From the NCBI RefSeq assembly GCF_001292705.1, contig NZ_LGAK01000023.1, forward strand, positions 1-64,000: a DNA stretch of 64,000 nt, given 5' to 3'. This stretch comes from Marinagarivorans algicola (GTDB lineage: Bacteria; Pseudomonadota; Gammaproteobacteria; Pseudomonadales; Cellvibrionaceae). Made by a program: the position numbers and the translations under genes. The notes beneath the pieces were generated by a model, which saw only the letters and a program-made list of their open reading frames with translations, was not told the origin of the DNA and did no database searches. Positions 26,676-36,169 of the stretch are shown here, one piece after another. Every line of letters starts with the position of its first letter. The stretch's first letter is position 1.

Positions 26676-27730
26676 TAGTTGTCACCACGCCATTGCTCTA
26701 TTTGCGGCGTTACTTGGCTACCTGGCTTTACTTTTAATAAGCCTTGCAAAACAATATTGTCGCCAAGCGCTAGGCCGTGAGTGATTTCTACAATGCCTTT
26801 TTGCCTAACACCTGTGCTGACGGGTGTTTCGGTAACGGTATTTTGCGCATCGACACTGTAGACAAAGTGCTGTTGGCCACGCATAAATACCGCTTGCTCG
26901 GGCACCATCATTAATTGTTGCGTACTGTTGACAATATTAAGTGTTAATAGCATACCTGGGCGTAACTTGAGTGCTTTGTTATCAATAGTGGCGCGTACTT
27001 TAATACTGCGATTAACAGGGTCTACGCGGGTATCGAGCGTGCTAATAGTGCCTGTAAAAGTTTGATCTGGGTAGGCCGCGCTTTGAGTGTTGACGCTGTT
27101 ACCGACCTTTAAGAGCCCCAAGTGCTTTTCGGGGATAAAAAAGTCAATGTTGAGTTTTTCTATTGCGTCGAGAGTGGTGATGGTGTCACCAGGGCGAGCG
27201 AGTGCACCAGCGCTTAAATTACGAAGGCCTACAACACCATCAAATGGAGCAGTTAAGGTCCGTTCAGCTAAGCGGGCACTCACTTCAGCAATATGGGCTT
27301 CGGCATTATCGATTAAGGATTGACGCTTATCGAGCTCTGAAGAAGGGATCGACTTGGTGCGCACAAGATTTTCTATGCGAGCATATTCACGTTTTTGCTC
27401 TTTAAGATTGATTTTGGCGCTTTTGAGCAAGGCTTGCTCTTCAGCTTTTTCTAACTCGATTAAAACAGCGCCTTTTTTGACTTTAGCACCTTCTTGCATA
27501 GGGAGGCTGGTGATGCGCTCGGCAATAGTGCTAGTGACTTCAATAGACTCTATGGCCTTGGTGGTGCCAATGGCCTCTAGTGTTTGAGTGACTGTTTGCT
27601 TTTGTACGTTATGTAGCACAACCGCAGGCGCACTTGAAGGGCGCTGCGTGCTGGCGTTGTGTGTTGTATAAAAGCGCCAGCCAATGGCTATGCAAACGCT
27701 GAGTAATAAAAGGGCACCAATTGTTCGCAT
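26675..27730 (-). CDS. RND efflux periplasmic adaptor (membrane fusion protein)
   Basis: HlyD/AcrA-type adaptor of 351 aa linking the RND pump to an outer-membrane channel. One N-terminal anchor (about 2-18), then a barrel-sandwich hybrid split around a short coiled-coil hairpin (about 80-150), with APFDGVVGLRNLSAGALARPGD and later RVDPVNRSIKVRA and KLRPGMLLTLNI, which are diagnostic for this family. The start is the ATG at 27730 with GAGG upstream; the frame extends to 27787 without a better site. First gene of the two-gene efflux operon. Confidence 0.9.
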   Translation of the reverse strand: MRTIGALLLLSVCIAIGWRFYTTHNASTQRPSSAPAVVLHNVQKQTVTQTLEAIGTTKAIESIEVTSTIAERITSLPMQEGAKVKKGAVLIELEKAEEQALLKSAKINLKEQKREYARIENLVRTKSIPSSELDKRQSLIDNAEAHIAEVSARLAERTLTAPFDGVVGLRNLSAGALARPGDTITTLDAIEKLNIDFFIPEKHLGLLKVGNSVNTQSAAYPDQTFTGTISTLDTRVDPVNRSIKVRATIDNKALKLRPGMLLTLNIVNSTQQLMMVPEQAVFMRGQQHFVYSVDAQNTVTETPVSTGVRQKGIVEITHGLALGDNIVLQGLLKVKPGSQVTPQIEQWRGDN

Positions 27731-28230
27731 GTCAAACCTCGATATGTACGCTGTAAACAGAGCGATAGTTAAAATAAAAGCTGACACTCAAATTGGTGTC
27801 ATTCAAAGTATGTATGTAAAGTCGCTGGACTGTACGTATAAAAGTAAAATCTGTACGACATTACTTAGTCAAATTGACAAATACCCATCAGAGGCTGCCC
27901 AGTTTTGCGATTTCTGAAGTATTGTAAGTGTACTTTGTCTCATTACTCTGCATCTCAGCGCAGGTGTAATAATAGGTGCATTATGTACTACTGATTATTG
28001 CCGTTTTAAAATAATCACTGTAATGGCCTAAAATCTTTTGACTAAATAAAGTGCGGCCTTTTAGTACGCTATGTCTCAAATAGTTCCATGGTTGCGATGA
28101 TAAAATACTCCGACAGAGATAATCGAAGCCAATGGGGTGCTGTTGCCACCTGTAGTTGCGATGAACAGGCGCGTACGCGGCAAGAGCCGTGTATGTGAGG
28201 TGATGCTCGGGGAGAGGGAAATTTTAGGCA
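27731..28230. other. Intergenic region upstream of efflux operon
   Basis: About 500 bp without a gene. It contains the efflux promoter. Around 28169-28215 there is a GC-richer stretch with CGCGGCAAGAGCCGTGT and GGGGAGAGGG, faintly like group II intron domain V sequence but lacking the matching 3' half. Nothing else recognised. Confidence 0.4.
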
Positions 28231-28262
28231 AAAAAAAGGCAGATCCGAAGATCTGCCTTTTT
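28231..28262 (-). terminator. Terminator of cold-shock gene
   Basis: GGCAGATC (28238-28245) pairs with GATCTGCC (28250-28257) around a 4-base CGAA loop, flanked by seven A and five T. It lies 25 bp past the cold-shock gene stop on the minus strand. Confidence 0.88.
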
Positions 28263-28286
28263 ATTATCTATTAGATCAATAATCCA

Positions 28287-28493
28287 TTAGATAGCAACGA
28301 TGTTCTCAGCTTGAGGACCTTTTTGGCCATCAGTAACTGTGAATTCAACTTTTTGGCCTTCAGCAAGGGTTTTGAAGCCTGAGCTTGCAATTGCGCTGAA
28401 GTGAGCGAAAACGTCTGGACCAGACTCTTGCTCAATAAAACCAAAACCTTTAGATTCGTTGAACCACTTAACTGTACCTTTAACTGTAGACAT
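28287..28493 (-). CDS. Cold-shock domain protein, CspA family
   Basis: Single-stranded nucleic-acid chaperone of 68 aa, a single five-stranded OB fold. RNP1 is KGFGFIE (15-21) and RNP2 is VFAHF (28-32). The [19 protein letters not shown] start and the [10 protein letters not shown] end are typical of CspA/CspD-like proteins. AGGA precedes the ATG. It is monocistronic with its own terminator. Whether it is cold-induced or constitutive cannot be told from the protein; the 300-base upstream region leaves room for a long cold-shock leader. Confidence 0.95.
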   Translation of the reverse strand: MSTVKGTVKWFNESKGFGFIEQESGPDVFAHFSAIASSGFKTLAEGQKVEFTVTDGQKGPQAENIVAI

Positions 28494-28808
28494 AATAATA
28501 TCCTGAAATTTTAATTTATGTTGCCCAAATGGGCATGGGGTGCGTAAAAATGTAGACTTGAACTTAAAAACTGCAGGACGAGTATTACGAATAAAACAGC
28601 GAAATGTAGCATGTAAATAAGAGACTTCTTTCTAGCTGCGGTCACTGTATAGATGTTTTCTTGCTCTGTCTAGAGCTATCTTAGTTTTATTTTATGCTGG
28701 GCTCAACCTTTAACGTGGGTATATAAAGGTGAATATTTTTTTAGCCTCGGTAGGCCGCTAATCGCGCATACTTTACCTGTAAAGCTCCGCTAAATAGAGG
28801 CCTAGTTG
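28494..28808. other. Region upstream of cold-shock gene
   Basis: About 315 bp holding the cold-shock promoter and leader, and the 3' side of the AraC-type gene. No gene or defined structure recognised. Confidence 0.45.
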
Positions 28809-30230
28809 TTACAGGTTGTGAGTGCCAGACTTTTTAGGCACAGCTAAGGTGTCATTTCTTTTTGCCAGTTGATTTTTATATTCGCTGGGCGACATGCCCG
28901 TAAAGCGTTTAAAAAATCGGTGGAAAGCTGATTTACTGTTAAAACCCGAAAGGTAGATAACTTCTAAAATAGGGGTTTCTTTATGCTCAGGGTCTGAGAG
29001 TATTCTTTCGGCTTCGAGTGTGCGATAAGCGTTAATAAACTCAGAAAAGCTGTGCTGAAAGTACGTGTTAATGAGGCGTGATACCTCTTTGGCTGGCAAG
29101 CTCAAGGCGACGGCAAGTTTTTCTAAATTAAGCGTATGACTGAGGTAAATCTTATCCTCTTCAATGGCTTTTAGAATCAAGGCTATCGCAACACTGTCAC
29201 ACTCTTCGGTGGGGGGGGTGGCGAGTGTTGGTCTGTAATCGGGTGAACTGATTTGATGCGCGATCATGCTAGGTGTCTTGGTATGCTTGGGCTGTTGATG
29301 CTGTGCCGATATTGTCGGTGCTAGGTAATGAGGTGTGGATGCGCTGTTAGCATTATGCGCTGTCTTGTTTAGGGCCGCTGACGGGCTGCTAACGTGATGA
29401 CTTAAAGTCGGCTTAGAGTTTTGTGTTAGTGCAGCCGTAGGCTCTAGGTGCGGGCTCGGCTTGTCGCTCCCTAAAATGGGTGTGAGTGTTCGAATCATAG
29501 TAAAGGCATAGACAAGTAGGCCGTTGACTAAAATTAGGCCTAAAAAGTCACTGACTTTACCTAACGAATTAGCGGTTTCTGAGGGCAGTGACTGGCCGGC
29601 AACGTGAATCCCTAACGCCAGTAGCCATTGCGCTAAAAAACCAAACGAAAGCAGCTTAATCCAGTAGGTGTAGTGGTATTCGTTGCCGGTATAGTGCGAG
29701 TCGTATAGTGCATTCATGTTTCGTAGAGAGATGATGCTTACGATAGCGTAGGCGGCAGGTACCGAGCGGGCTAGTAGCCACCAGTACACCGACCCCATGC
29801 TTGTGAGGCCAGAGTCACGAGTCGAGGCAATTTCGTAAATGCTTAAGTCTTTTAAAACAATAATGCTCAGTGCTCCCCAAAAGGGGAGTGTATGCAGCAG
29901 GTGGATAGGTTTGAGCGTAAAATTGGGTTGGCTGATTGTTTTGATAAAAATATACAGTAAGGGCCCCTTGGCTGTTAGTGCCAAAGTGGCTAATGTGAGA
30001 GTGATTGGTGAGAAGGCTATCAAAGCTTCTCGGATACCGTCATGCCAAATGAGGAGCATGGCCACTGAGTCAAGGGCGATAGCAATAAAGAAAAGACTTA
30101 AGCTACAGCGGCATAGTAATGAAGGGACCGGAATGGTGCGAGTCATTGCGATCAAATAAAACATTAATGCGCATTCGAGGATTGTTGCGATAAGCGAAAG
30201 ATCTGTAACTGAAAATAAAATGCCTTGCAT
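28809..30230 (-). CDS. AraC-family regulator with N-terminal membrane domain
   Basis: Membrane-bound transcription factor of 473 aa. About seven hydrophobic segments fill residues 5-245. A Ser/Thr/His/Pro-rich linker (about 250-345) follows. The C-terminal AraC DNA-binding domain (about 365-465) has two helix-turn-helix units, LEKLAVALSLPAKEVSRLI and ILEVIYLSGFNSKSAFHRFF, ending with the family motif FTGMSPSEYKN. Such regulators sense a signal in or across the membrane. It is divergent from the DUF1592-type haem protein gene across about 800 bp, so it could control that gene; this is inference from position. Confidence 0.85.
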   Translation of the reverse strand: MQGILFSVTDLSLIATILECALMFYLIAMTRTIPVPSLLCRCSLSLFFIAIALDSVAMLLIWHDGIREALIAFSPITLTLATLALTAKGPLLYIFIKTISQPNFTLKPIHLLHTLPFWGALSIIVLKDLSIYEIASTRDSGLTSMGSVYWWLLARSVPAAYAIVSIISLRNMNALYDSHYTGNEYHYTYWIKLLSFGFLAQWLLALGIHVAGQSLPSETANSLGKVSDFLGLILVNGLLVYAFTMIRTLTPILGSDKPSPHLEPTAALTQNSKPTLSHHVSSPSAALNKTAHNANSASTPHYLAPTISAQHQQPKHTKTPSMIAHQISSPDYRPTLATPPTEECDSVAIALILKAIEEDKIYLSHTLNLEKLAVALSLPAKEVSRLINTYFQHSFSEFINAYRTLEAERILSDPEHKETPILEVIYLSGFNSKSAFHRFFKRFTGMSPSEYKNQLAKRNDTLAVPKKSGTHNL

Positions 30231-31047
30231 GCGAGTAACTTATCTTAGTGTTGTGTGAAACAGGTCTAGGGATAGATAAACCGATTTTTTTAGCGCTATT
30301 GACACAAAGCCTTCAAAGTTTAGGCGGTACTGCCCAGTTGAGCCAACTGCCATTACTCAGGGGTGTTTTGGGACAACGGATTAATGCATTGATCATTATA
30401 GGACGCTCGTCTTGCTTTTGTTCTTGCTTCTCTTTTCTTACTATTGCCGGTTACATAGTTTAAGCGGCGCTTGGTTGGGCGCTGTACTGTCCGCGGTCGC
30501 ATGGTAATAGCGTGCTGTCTAAAAAATAGACAGTATATGTGCTCAGATGCGAGTGTTTGATATAACCTAATAGTACGCTGTTTTGGGATCTATGCTTTGG
30601 TGTTCTCTATTGTGCTCCTGAACAGACAGCCCATTTAAATTCGACAATAAGTCATAAAGTACATGAATTTTCTTCAATTTTCTTCTTTTTTTGTTCTATG
30701 GTGAGTTTTTTGACGTCCCATTTAGCTATTTTTAGTACGCGGTCCCAAATATTGACTTCTAGTCATTATTACTTAAACGGCTGTTTTTTAAGTGATTTTT
30801 GTTTTTATTGTGTGGGACGGCAGTCCCGTTACCTACTTTTTTGCGCTGCGTCTCACTTTCCCCACTATCGTCTTTGCTTGAGACCCGTTATCTTTCCCAC
30901 TACCGAATAAAAAAAGTATACAAGTGAACAAGGCAAGAGGCTGTTCTTAAGTTTTCAGCGACTGCTGCTAGTAAGAACTTTGGCAAGAGAATATGTCGTG
31001 ATGGTGTGCGATTGTCTTTAAAGGCATATTTAATAATTTTTTACAAC
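30231..31047. other. Long divergent intergenic region
   Basis: About 800 bp between the membrane AraC gene and the haem lipoprotein gene. Short open frames here have no ribosome site or recognisable product. TTTCC(C)CACTA(C/T)CG occurs twice (near 30857 and 30893), which could be paired binding sites. Confidence 0.4.
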
Positions 31048-33921
31048 ATGGTATTTACAATGTTTACGATGAATCTGTATAGACCTTTGTGGGTTGTACT
31101 GGCGCTAAGCGTGGCAGGATGTAGCGGTGGGCAAGATGATGCCTCCTCTACCAATAACTCCTCATCTCTGGTGGTTTCGAGTCACTCGCCAAGCTCAGAG
31201 CCAGCTAGCACGCCGCCGATGAGTTCGGTCTCTTCGAGTGCGTCATCCTCAATCACAGCTTCGACAAGTGGTTGCCAAGCAGATATCGACCGTGGAAAGG
31301 CGCTTTATAATGCGGCGGGCTTAAACTGCACGACATGTCATGGTGCCCCAGATGGTACCAATAAAACACCTGGCGCTGGTGCCAACCCTAGCATTGCCAT
31401 TTTTGATGCGCCTTATGGTGCTATCGGTGCCGGTAAACCTTCTGAAGGTGCGTTAGATGTGTATATTGAAAAGCACATGTCGGTTTATTTCGGCTCTAAC
31501 TGCACCGAGGGTAACGCAACTTGCGGCGATGATCTGGCAGCTTATCTCTATGATACAGCGGGACAAAATTGGTGCGCGCAGCAGGGTTCGCAAGCACCAT
31601 CTAGTGCGGCCTCTACCAGTAGTGCGGCTTCTTCGGCGGCGCCAGATAGCCCCTTACATTACGTGACAGTGGCAGCGATCAACACCGGCGGTGACAACGC
31701 TGATGGCGACGGTCATATCGCGTTTAAGGCTGACAACAGTTTTACCGGGGGACAGGTGTCTGATGTTTCCGGCGGCGTTACCGATATTGCCAACACTAAA
31801 GATGACATTTTGTTTTTTACCGAGCGTTGGGGCGAGTCGCAATATGAGCTAAACCTCTATAATGGAACCTTTGATATTGAATTTGGTTTTATCGAGTTAG
31901 TCGAAGAGCATACCGCGGGCTCACGGGTTTTTAATGTCGCGATCGAAGGCGATATTAAATTGTCAAACGTGGATATCGTTAAGGCGGCAGGCGGTACGCG
32001 TGAAGCTTTGGTAAAACGCGTTAAAAACGTCAAAATCACTGATGGTAAACTTAATATCGACTTTAAGGCGGTGACTCACAATCCGACGGTATCGTACATC
32101 AAAGTTCAGCGCATTGAATGGCCTGGGGAGCAGTACGATCGCCTATGTGCATCGTGTCATGGCGGCCCGAATGGTGAAAAACGCACAGAGCTCGGTGATG
32201 CCCTAGTCGCAAGCCGTTGCACGGTGTGCGGCGATCAAAAAGTGCTCGAGAATTATATTGGCGGCACCATGCCCTTTAAATTCCCGCAAGCGTGTACAGG
32301 GTCCTGTGCTAAGCGTATCGCAGATTATATTCATCGCAAATTTGCCGGTTACGGTGATAACCCGCCAGTAGAGCTCCCTGACTTCTTAGATAAAGGCGGC
32401 GATACCAATAGCTGTGGAGCACCGAATACAGAATTTAATCATTTGCGCCGTGTGGCTAGTGCAGATTATAACCGTATGGTGGCCGACCTATTTAAAGTCA
32501 CAGGTAACTTTACCAAAGGCTTTAGTGCAGACCAATTAGTGGGTAACTTTTTTATTAATACCACGCGTTCGGCCGAGCCTGGACAAGTTGAGCAATACTT
32601 TGCGGTAGCGGCTACAGTTGCCGATGAAGCCCTAAAAACTTTACCGAAGTGGATGCCTTGTACGGATAAAACATATGCTTGCGCCAAGCAGGGGCTAGAG
32701 ACTGTTGGGCGTCGAGCGTTTCGTCGGCCTTTAACCAATGCTGAGGTCAATCGGTTTATGGCGAGTTTCACCAAGGTCAGACAAGGCGCTGAAAACTTAA
32801 CGATCGGCTTTGATCGTGGCATCGCGGTGTTGGTGCAGAGCCTATTAACCGCACCGCAGTTTTTATACTATGTGGAGACGGGAGAGGGCAGTGGCCAAGT
32901 GGTGCCGTTAACGCAATATGAGTTGGCTGCCCGCCTAGCGTTGTTCTTATGGCGTAGTTTGCCCGATGATACATTGTTAGATTTGGCCAAGCAGGGAAAA
33001 CTAAAAACCAACCAGCAAATACAAGCGCAAGCGACTCGTATGCTGAAGGATGCACGAGCTAAAGGTGCGGTGATGCTATTCCATCGGGAATGGATGAAGG
33101 TCAAAAACCCTGATGCCGGGACTAATGGCTATAATCAGCAAGTAGCTGCTATGGTCGATTTTAATCGCACAGTGAGCGCCGTTACCTTTGCCGATGAGGG
33201 CTCTTATAAAGCTTTATTTGAAGTAGATTATGGTTTTTTAAATGTGCATACAAAGGCTTTATATAAAGTGCAAGGCGATGCTATTGAAGCCGGTGCAAAC
33301 GGGTATGACAAATACGCACTTAACCCTAACCGTCGCGCAGGATTGTTAGCGCGCGCACCCTTTTTACGCAGTAATGATTCTCCAACTGTGCGTGGTATTT
33401 TCTTGAGAGAGCATGTGCTGTGCGGCGTTATTCCAGCGCCACCACCTAACGCGGCCGAAGCCATACCAGAAGCTGATGACTCATTAAACCCACGCGATTT
33501 ATTTGCTTTACATACCACAGATCCAGGTTGTGGCGGTTGTCATGTATTGATGGATCCTTTGGGTTTCCCCTTTGATCACTATGATGACGAAGGCCATTGG
33601 CGCGATCGCTACCCAGCTACCGCTGCGGTGCCCGGTGGTTTTGATATTGATATATCGGGTAACTTCTTGTTAACCGATGTCGATGGTGACTTTGAAGGTG
33701 CTAAAGAGCTACAAGATAAGCTAGCGAGCAGTAATGATGTCAGTCAGTGCTATAACTATCACTGGTTTGAATTTGCTGTAGGTCGTAAAGCTTCTACAAA
33801 AGATACGTGTTCTTTGGGTAAAGTTAATGAGTTAGCTGCCGCTGAGGGTGGGTCAATTTTAGATGTTATGACCTCGATTGTTCTTAGTGATTCATTCCGC
33901 CACCGTCGCACTGCGCCTTAG
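31048..33921 (+). CDS. Secreted three-haem DUF1592/DUF1588-type lipoprotein with malectin domain
   Basis: Lipoprotein of 957 aa (lipobox LSVAGC, Cys25) with a polyserine linker. Order: cytochrome-like region with CTTCH (94-98); second Ser/Ala linker; malectin-like carbohydrate-binding domain (about 205-358, INTGGDNADGDG opening); second haem site CASCH (367-371); then the planctomycete-type series DUF1587, DUF1595 (RRAFRRPLTNAEVNRFM), DUF1592 (LTQYELAARLALFLWRSLP), DUF1588 with third haem site CGGCH (828-832), and DUF1585. Expected to be an extracellular c-type cytochrome that binds polysaccharide. The start is uncertain: ATGs at 31048, 31060 and 31069 and a GTG at 31006. Next gene, DUF1552, starts 11 bp on. 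Electron partner unknown. Confidence 0.8.
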   Translation: MVFTMFTMNLYRPLWVVLALSVAGCSGGQDDASSTNNSSSLVVSSHSPSSEPASTPPMSSVSSSASSSITASTSGCQADIDRGKALYNAAGLNCTTCHGAPDGTNKTPGAGANPSIAIFDAPYGAIGAGKPSEGALDVYIEKHMSVYFGSNCTEGNATCGDDLAAYLYDTAGQNWCAQQGSQAPSSAASTSSAASSAAPDSPLHYVTVAAINTGGDNADGDGHIAFKADNSFTGGQVSDVSGGVTDIANTKDDILFFTERWGESQYELNLYNGTFDIEFGFIELVEEHTAGSRVFNVAIEGDIKLSNVDIVKAAGGTREALVKRVKNVKITDGKLNIDFKAVTHNPTVSYIKVQRIEWPGEQYDRLCASCHGGPNGEKRTELGDALVASRCTVCGDQKVLENYIGGTMPFKFPQACTGSCAKRIADYIHRKFAGYGDNPPVELPDFLDKGGDTNSCGAPNTEFNHLRRVASADYNRMVADLFKVTGNFTKGFSADQLVGNFFINTTRSAEPGQVEQYFAVAATVADEALKTLPKWMPCTDKTYACAKQGLETVGRRAFRRPLTNAEVNRFMASFTKVRQGAENLTIGFDRGIAVLVQSLLTAPQFLYYVETGEGSGQVVPLTQYELAARLALFLWRSLPDDTLLDLAKQGKLKTNQQIQAQATRMLKDARAKGAVMLFHREWMKVKNPDAGTNGYNQQVAAMVDFNRTVSAVTFADEGSYKALFEVDYGFLNVHTKALYKVQGDAIEAGANGYDKYALNPNRRAGLLARAPFLRSNDSPTVRGIFLREHVLCGVIPAPPPNAAEAIPEADDSLNPRDLFALHTTDPGCGGCHVLMDPLGFPFDHYDDEGHWRDRYPATAAVPGGFDIDISGNFLLTDVDGDFEGAKELQDKLASSNDVSQCYNYHWFEFAVGRKASTKDTCSLGKVNELAAAEGGSILDVMTSIVLSDSFRHRRTAP

Positions 33922-33932
33922 AGGTACATTCC

Positions 33933-35318
33933 ATGAAAAAACACAATATTGCTAATAACTATTCTCGTCGTACTGTGATAAAAACCTTAGGGATAACAGC
34001 GGCAGCTCCTTTTATTCCGGTATTGAATGCAGAGGCTGCCGCAGGCGATGGACCCAAGCGATTATTAATTGTTACAACGCCTAATGGCTTAGGTGATGGC
34101 GCTACGCCCACTAAGCCTGGGGCCGACTACGTTAATGGTAGTGCTTTTGGTGCGCTGAATAAGCATAAAAAAGATATCAATATATTTAGGGGTATCGACT
34201 TCAAGGCTTACAATACGAACTTATATAAAGTGACGAATAGCCACCCAGCATTAGCGCCACACCTACTCACCGCAGCGGTGACCGAGCGCGCAAATGCTAA
34301 TGAAGATGCCAATAGCCAGACAGCCGTTTATCACTCTAAAGGTAAGTCGATCGATCAAGTGATTTCACAGCGGCTCATGGCCAACGACGCGACGAAAACG
34401 GCAATGCCCTTTATTTATGCCGGTGTTAAAACTGGGCGAGGCTCTTTTTATCATCAGGTATACAGTCGCGCGGGCGCCTCGTTATATCCGCAGGTAAATG
34501 CACAAACATTACACAGCCAAATTTTTGATGGCAGTGATGCCAGTAGTGGTGGGGATCTGGCATTACAGCGTCGACTTGCCGAGCGTCGTAGCGTTATTGA
34601 TAATGCGACCGCTGAAATAAATGCCGTGATGCGAGTGCTATCGAATGTCGATAAGCAAAAAATGCAAGATCACTTAGATGCTGTGCGCCAACTGGAGCAG
34701 CAATTGGCGTTTGAAGAGAGTAATACCGGTGGTGTTGCGTGTATGCCGCCTACGCTGAAAGCGGAAAAAGGGGCTCAAGATGAGCGCTTCCAAATTGATG
34801 GTGAAAACATGATGGATATGATTGTGCAGGGTTTTGCCTGTGATCGTACCCGTGTTGCCACATTAATGTGGTCTAACTCGGCTAACGGTATTAAATTTAC
34901 CAGCAAAGGTTTAACCGAGGGGCACCACTCCTACACTCACAGTAATATTTTTAGCCAAGCGAAAAAAGATGCGCGCAATAAAATTACACAGTGGTATGCC
35001 GAGCGCTTTGACTACCTCATTAAAAAGATGAAAAGCATTCCCGAGGCTGGCGGCACTATGCTGGATAATACGTTAATTATATGGACGTGCGAGCATTCAA
35101 ACGATCGGGGTGAGCATGATAGGCGTAATATTCCTTATATTACGGCTGGCTCTGCTGGTGGTGCGATAAAGACGGGCAACTTTTTTGATTTCTCGAGCAA
35201 TCGCCGCGGGCACGGAGACATGTATGTGACGGCAGCTCACGCGATGGGCTTCACGGATATTAACCGCTTTGGTATTCCTGAGGTATCTCAAGGCGTGTTA
35301 CCTGGCGTGTTAGCTTAG
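33933..35318 (+). CDS. DUF1552 secreted protein with Tat-like signal
   Basis: A 461 aa protein whose N-terminus SRRTVIKTLGITAAAPFIP is a twin-arginine-type signal. The rest matches DUF1552: LIVTTPNGLGDGATP, HPALAPHLLT, VRQLEQQL, FACDRTRVATLMWS and EGHHSYTHS. DUF1552 genes regularly follow DUF1592/1588 cytochrome genes, as here (11 bp spacing), so the two probably work as a pair. The fold is related to the alkaline-phosphatase/sulfatase-like DUF1501 group by general resemblance; no catalytic residue set can be assigned. Folding before export (Tat) would fit a cofactor-binding protein. Confidence 0.82.
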   Translation: MKKHNIANNYSRRTVIKTLGITAAAPFIPVLNAEAAAGDGPKRLLIVTTPNGLGDGATPTKPGADYVNGSAFGALNKHKKDINIFRGIDFKAYNTNLYKVTNSHPALAPHLLTAAVTERANANEDANSQTAVYHSKGKSIDQVISQRLMANDATKTAMPFIYAGVKTGRGSFYHQVYSRAGASLYPQVNAQTLHSQIFDGSDASSGGDLALQRRLAERRSVIDNATAEINAVMRVLSNVDKQKMQDHLDAVRQLEQQLAFEESNTGGVACMPPTLKAEKGAQDERFQIDGENMMDMIVQGFACDRTRVATLMWSNSANGIKFTSKGLTEGHHSYTHSNIFSQAKKDARNKITQWYAERFDYLIKKMKSIPEAGGTMLDNTLIIWTCEHSNDRGEHDRRNIPYITAGSAGGAIKTGNFFDFSSNRRGHGDMYVTAAHAMGFTDINRFGIPEVSQGVLPGVLA

Positions 35319-35359
35319 GCGCTACGCTGCTACTTATCATGGTCGTAGTGGTTTAGCCT

Positions 35360-35396
35360 CAATAAGCCCTTGAGTTAATCATTTGAGGGCTTATTG
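35360..35396. terminator. Stem-loop between convergent genes
   Basis: CAATAAGCCCT (35360-35370) pairs with AGGGCTTATTG (35386-35396) around a 15-base loop. It sits between the DUF1552 and DUF2750 stops. There is no strong T-run, so termination is likely but not certain. Confidence 0.5.
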
Positions 35397-35406
35397 CCTT
35401 GGCAAG

Positions 35407-35793
35407 CTAAAAGGCGCTGTTAATCACGTCTTGTAGTTCGGACTTGAGCTCTTTAGCTGTCATGATCCAAGCATCATCGGTATCGTTGGGGAATACGTTG
35501 ACCTGGAGGTGATCGGCTTCTAGTCCTTCAACCCATTTCATAAAAAACTGCGGTAGTGCAATACTCTTTGCGCTTAAAGCCTCGCTGGCGCTTCGAGCAT
35601 ACTGTGTGGCTAGGTCTGCGCTAGGCCATACCAGCAAGGTTTCTAGTTCCAACTCGTCACTGTATAGCTTAAGAAACTCTTGCTTGTCATTGATTAAAAT
35701 CCATAACTCTCTTTGCTCGGCGGCCACGGTTAAAAAATAATCATAGCGATCTTCGCCAGAAAGCTCTTTTACATCGTTTAATGTATACGTCAT
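35407..35793 (-). CDS. DUF2750 family protein
   Basis: Soluble cytoplasmic protein of 128 aa. The pattern RYDYFLTVAAEQRELWILIN, VWPSADLATQYA, ALPQFFMKWVEGLEADHLQVNVFPNDTDDAWIM is characteristic of DUF2750. Function is unknown for the family. It is acidic, has no signal peptide, and stands alone and convergent with the DUF1552 gene. A weak ribosome site precedes the ATG. Confidence 0.8.
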   Translation of the reverse strand: MTYTLNDVKELSGEDRYDYFLTVAAEQRELWILINDKQEFLKLYSDELELETLLVWPSADLATQYARSASEALSAKSIALPQFFMKWVEGLEADHLQVNVFPNDTDDAWIMTAKELKSELQDVINSAF

Positions 35794-36169
35794 GATTTTT
35801 GTCTTAGTCAGTATTGGAAGATGAGATCAACGAGATGTAACTCATATGATGGATTGGGCTGTATGCAGGTTACCATTTCTTGAGTAATGAGAAAATTTTT
35901 AATCGATAATAAAGCCATCAAGCAAAGCCTAGATAGCCAGCTCAGGCAAACTTAGCAAGGGGAGGTTTGAGCGGTTTATTGAGGCTGGCATCAGCGTGCA
36001 GTAAAAGGGCGCGCAGTATGGATAAATACGGTGCTTGAAGAGTAAATATTATAAAATTTGCATTGAATACACGATCAGCGATCTAATGGCAGGCTTGAAT
36101 GCGTAAGCGTTGTCAAATATGGTTATTCAACTAGATGACTACATATAATCAGCAAATTTAGGTACAGCT
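35794..36169. other. Intergenic, nothing recognised
   Basis: About 375 bp between divergent DUF2750 and msrA genes. Must contain both promoters. No RNA gene or repeat seen. Confidence 0.5.

Noticed and set aside
30248-30463. Open frame of 71 codons upstream of the AraC gene
   Set aside because: No ribosome site, hydrophobic low-complexity composition, and it lies in a promoter region.
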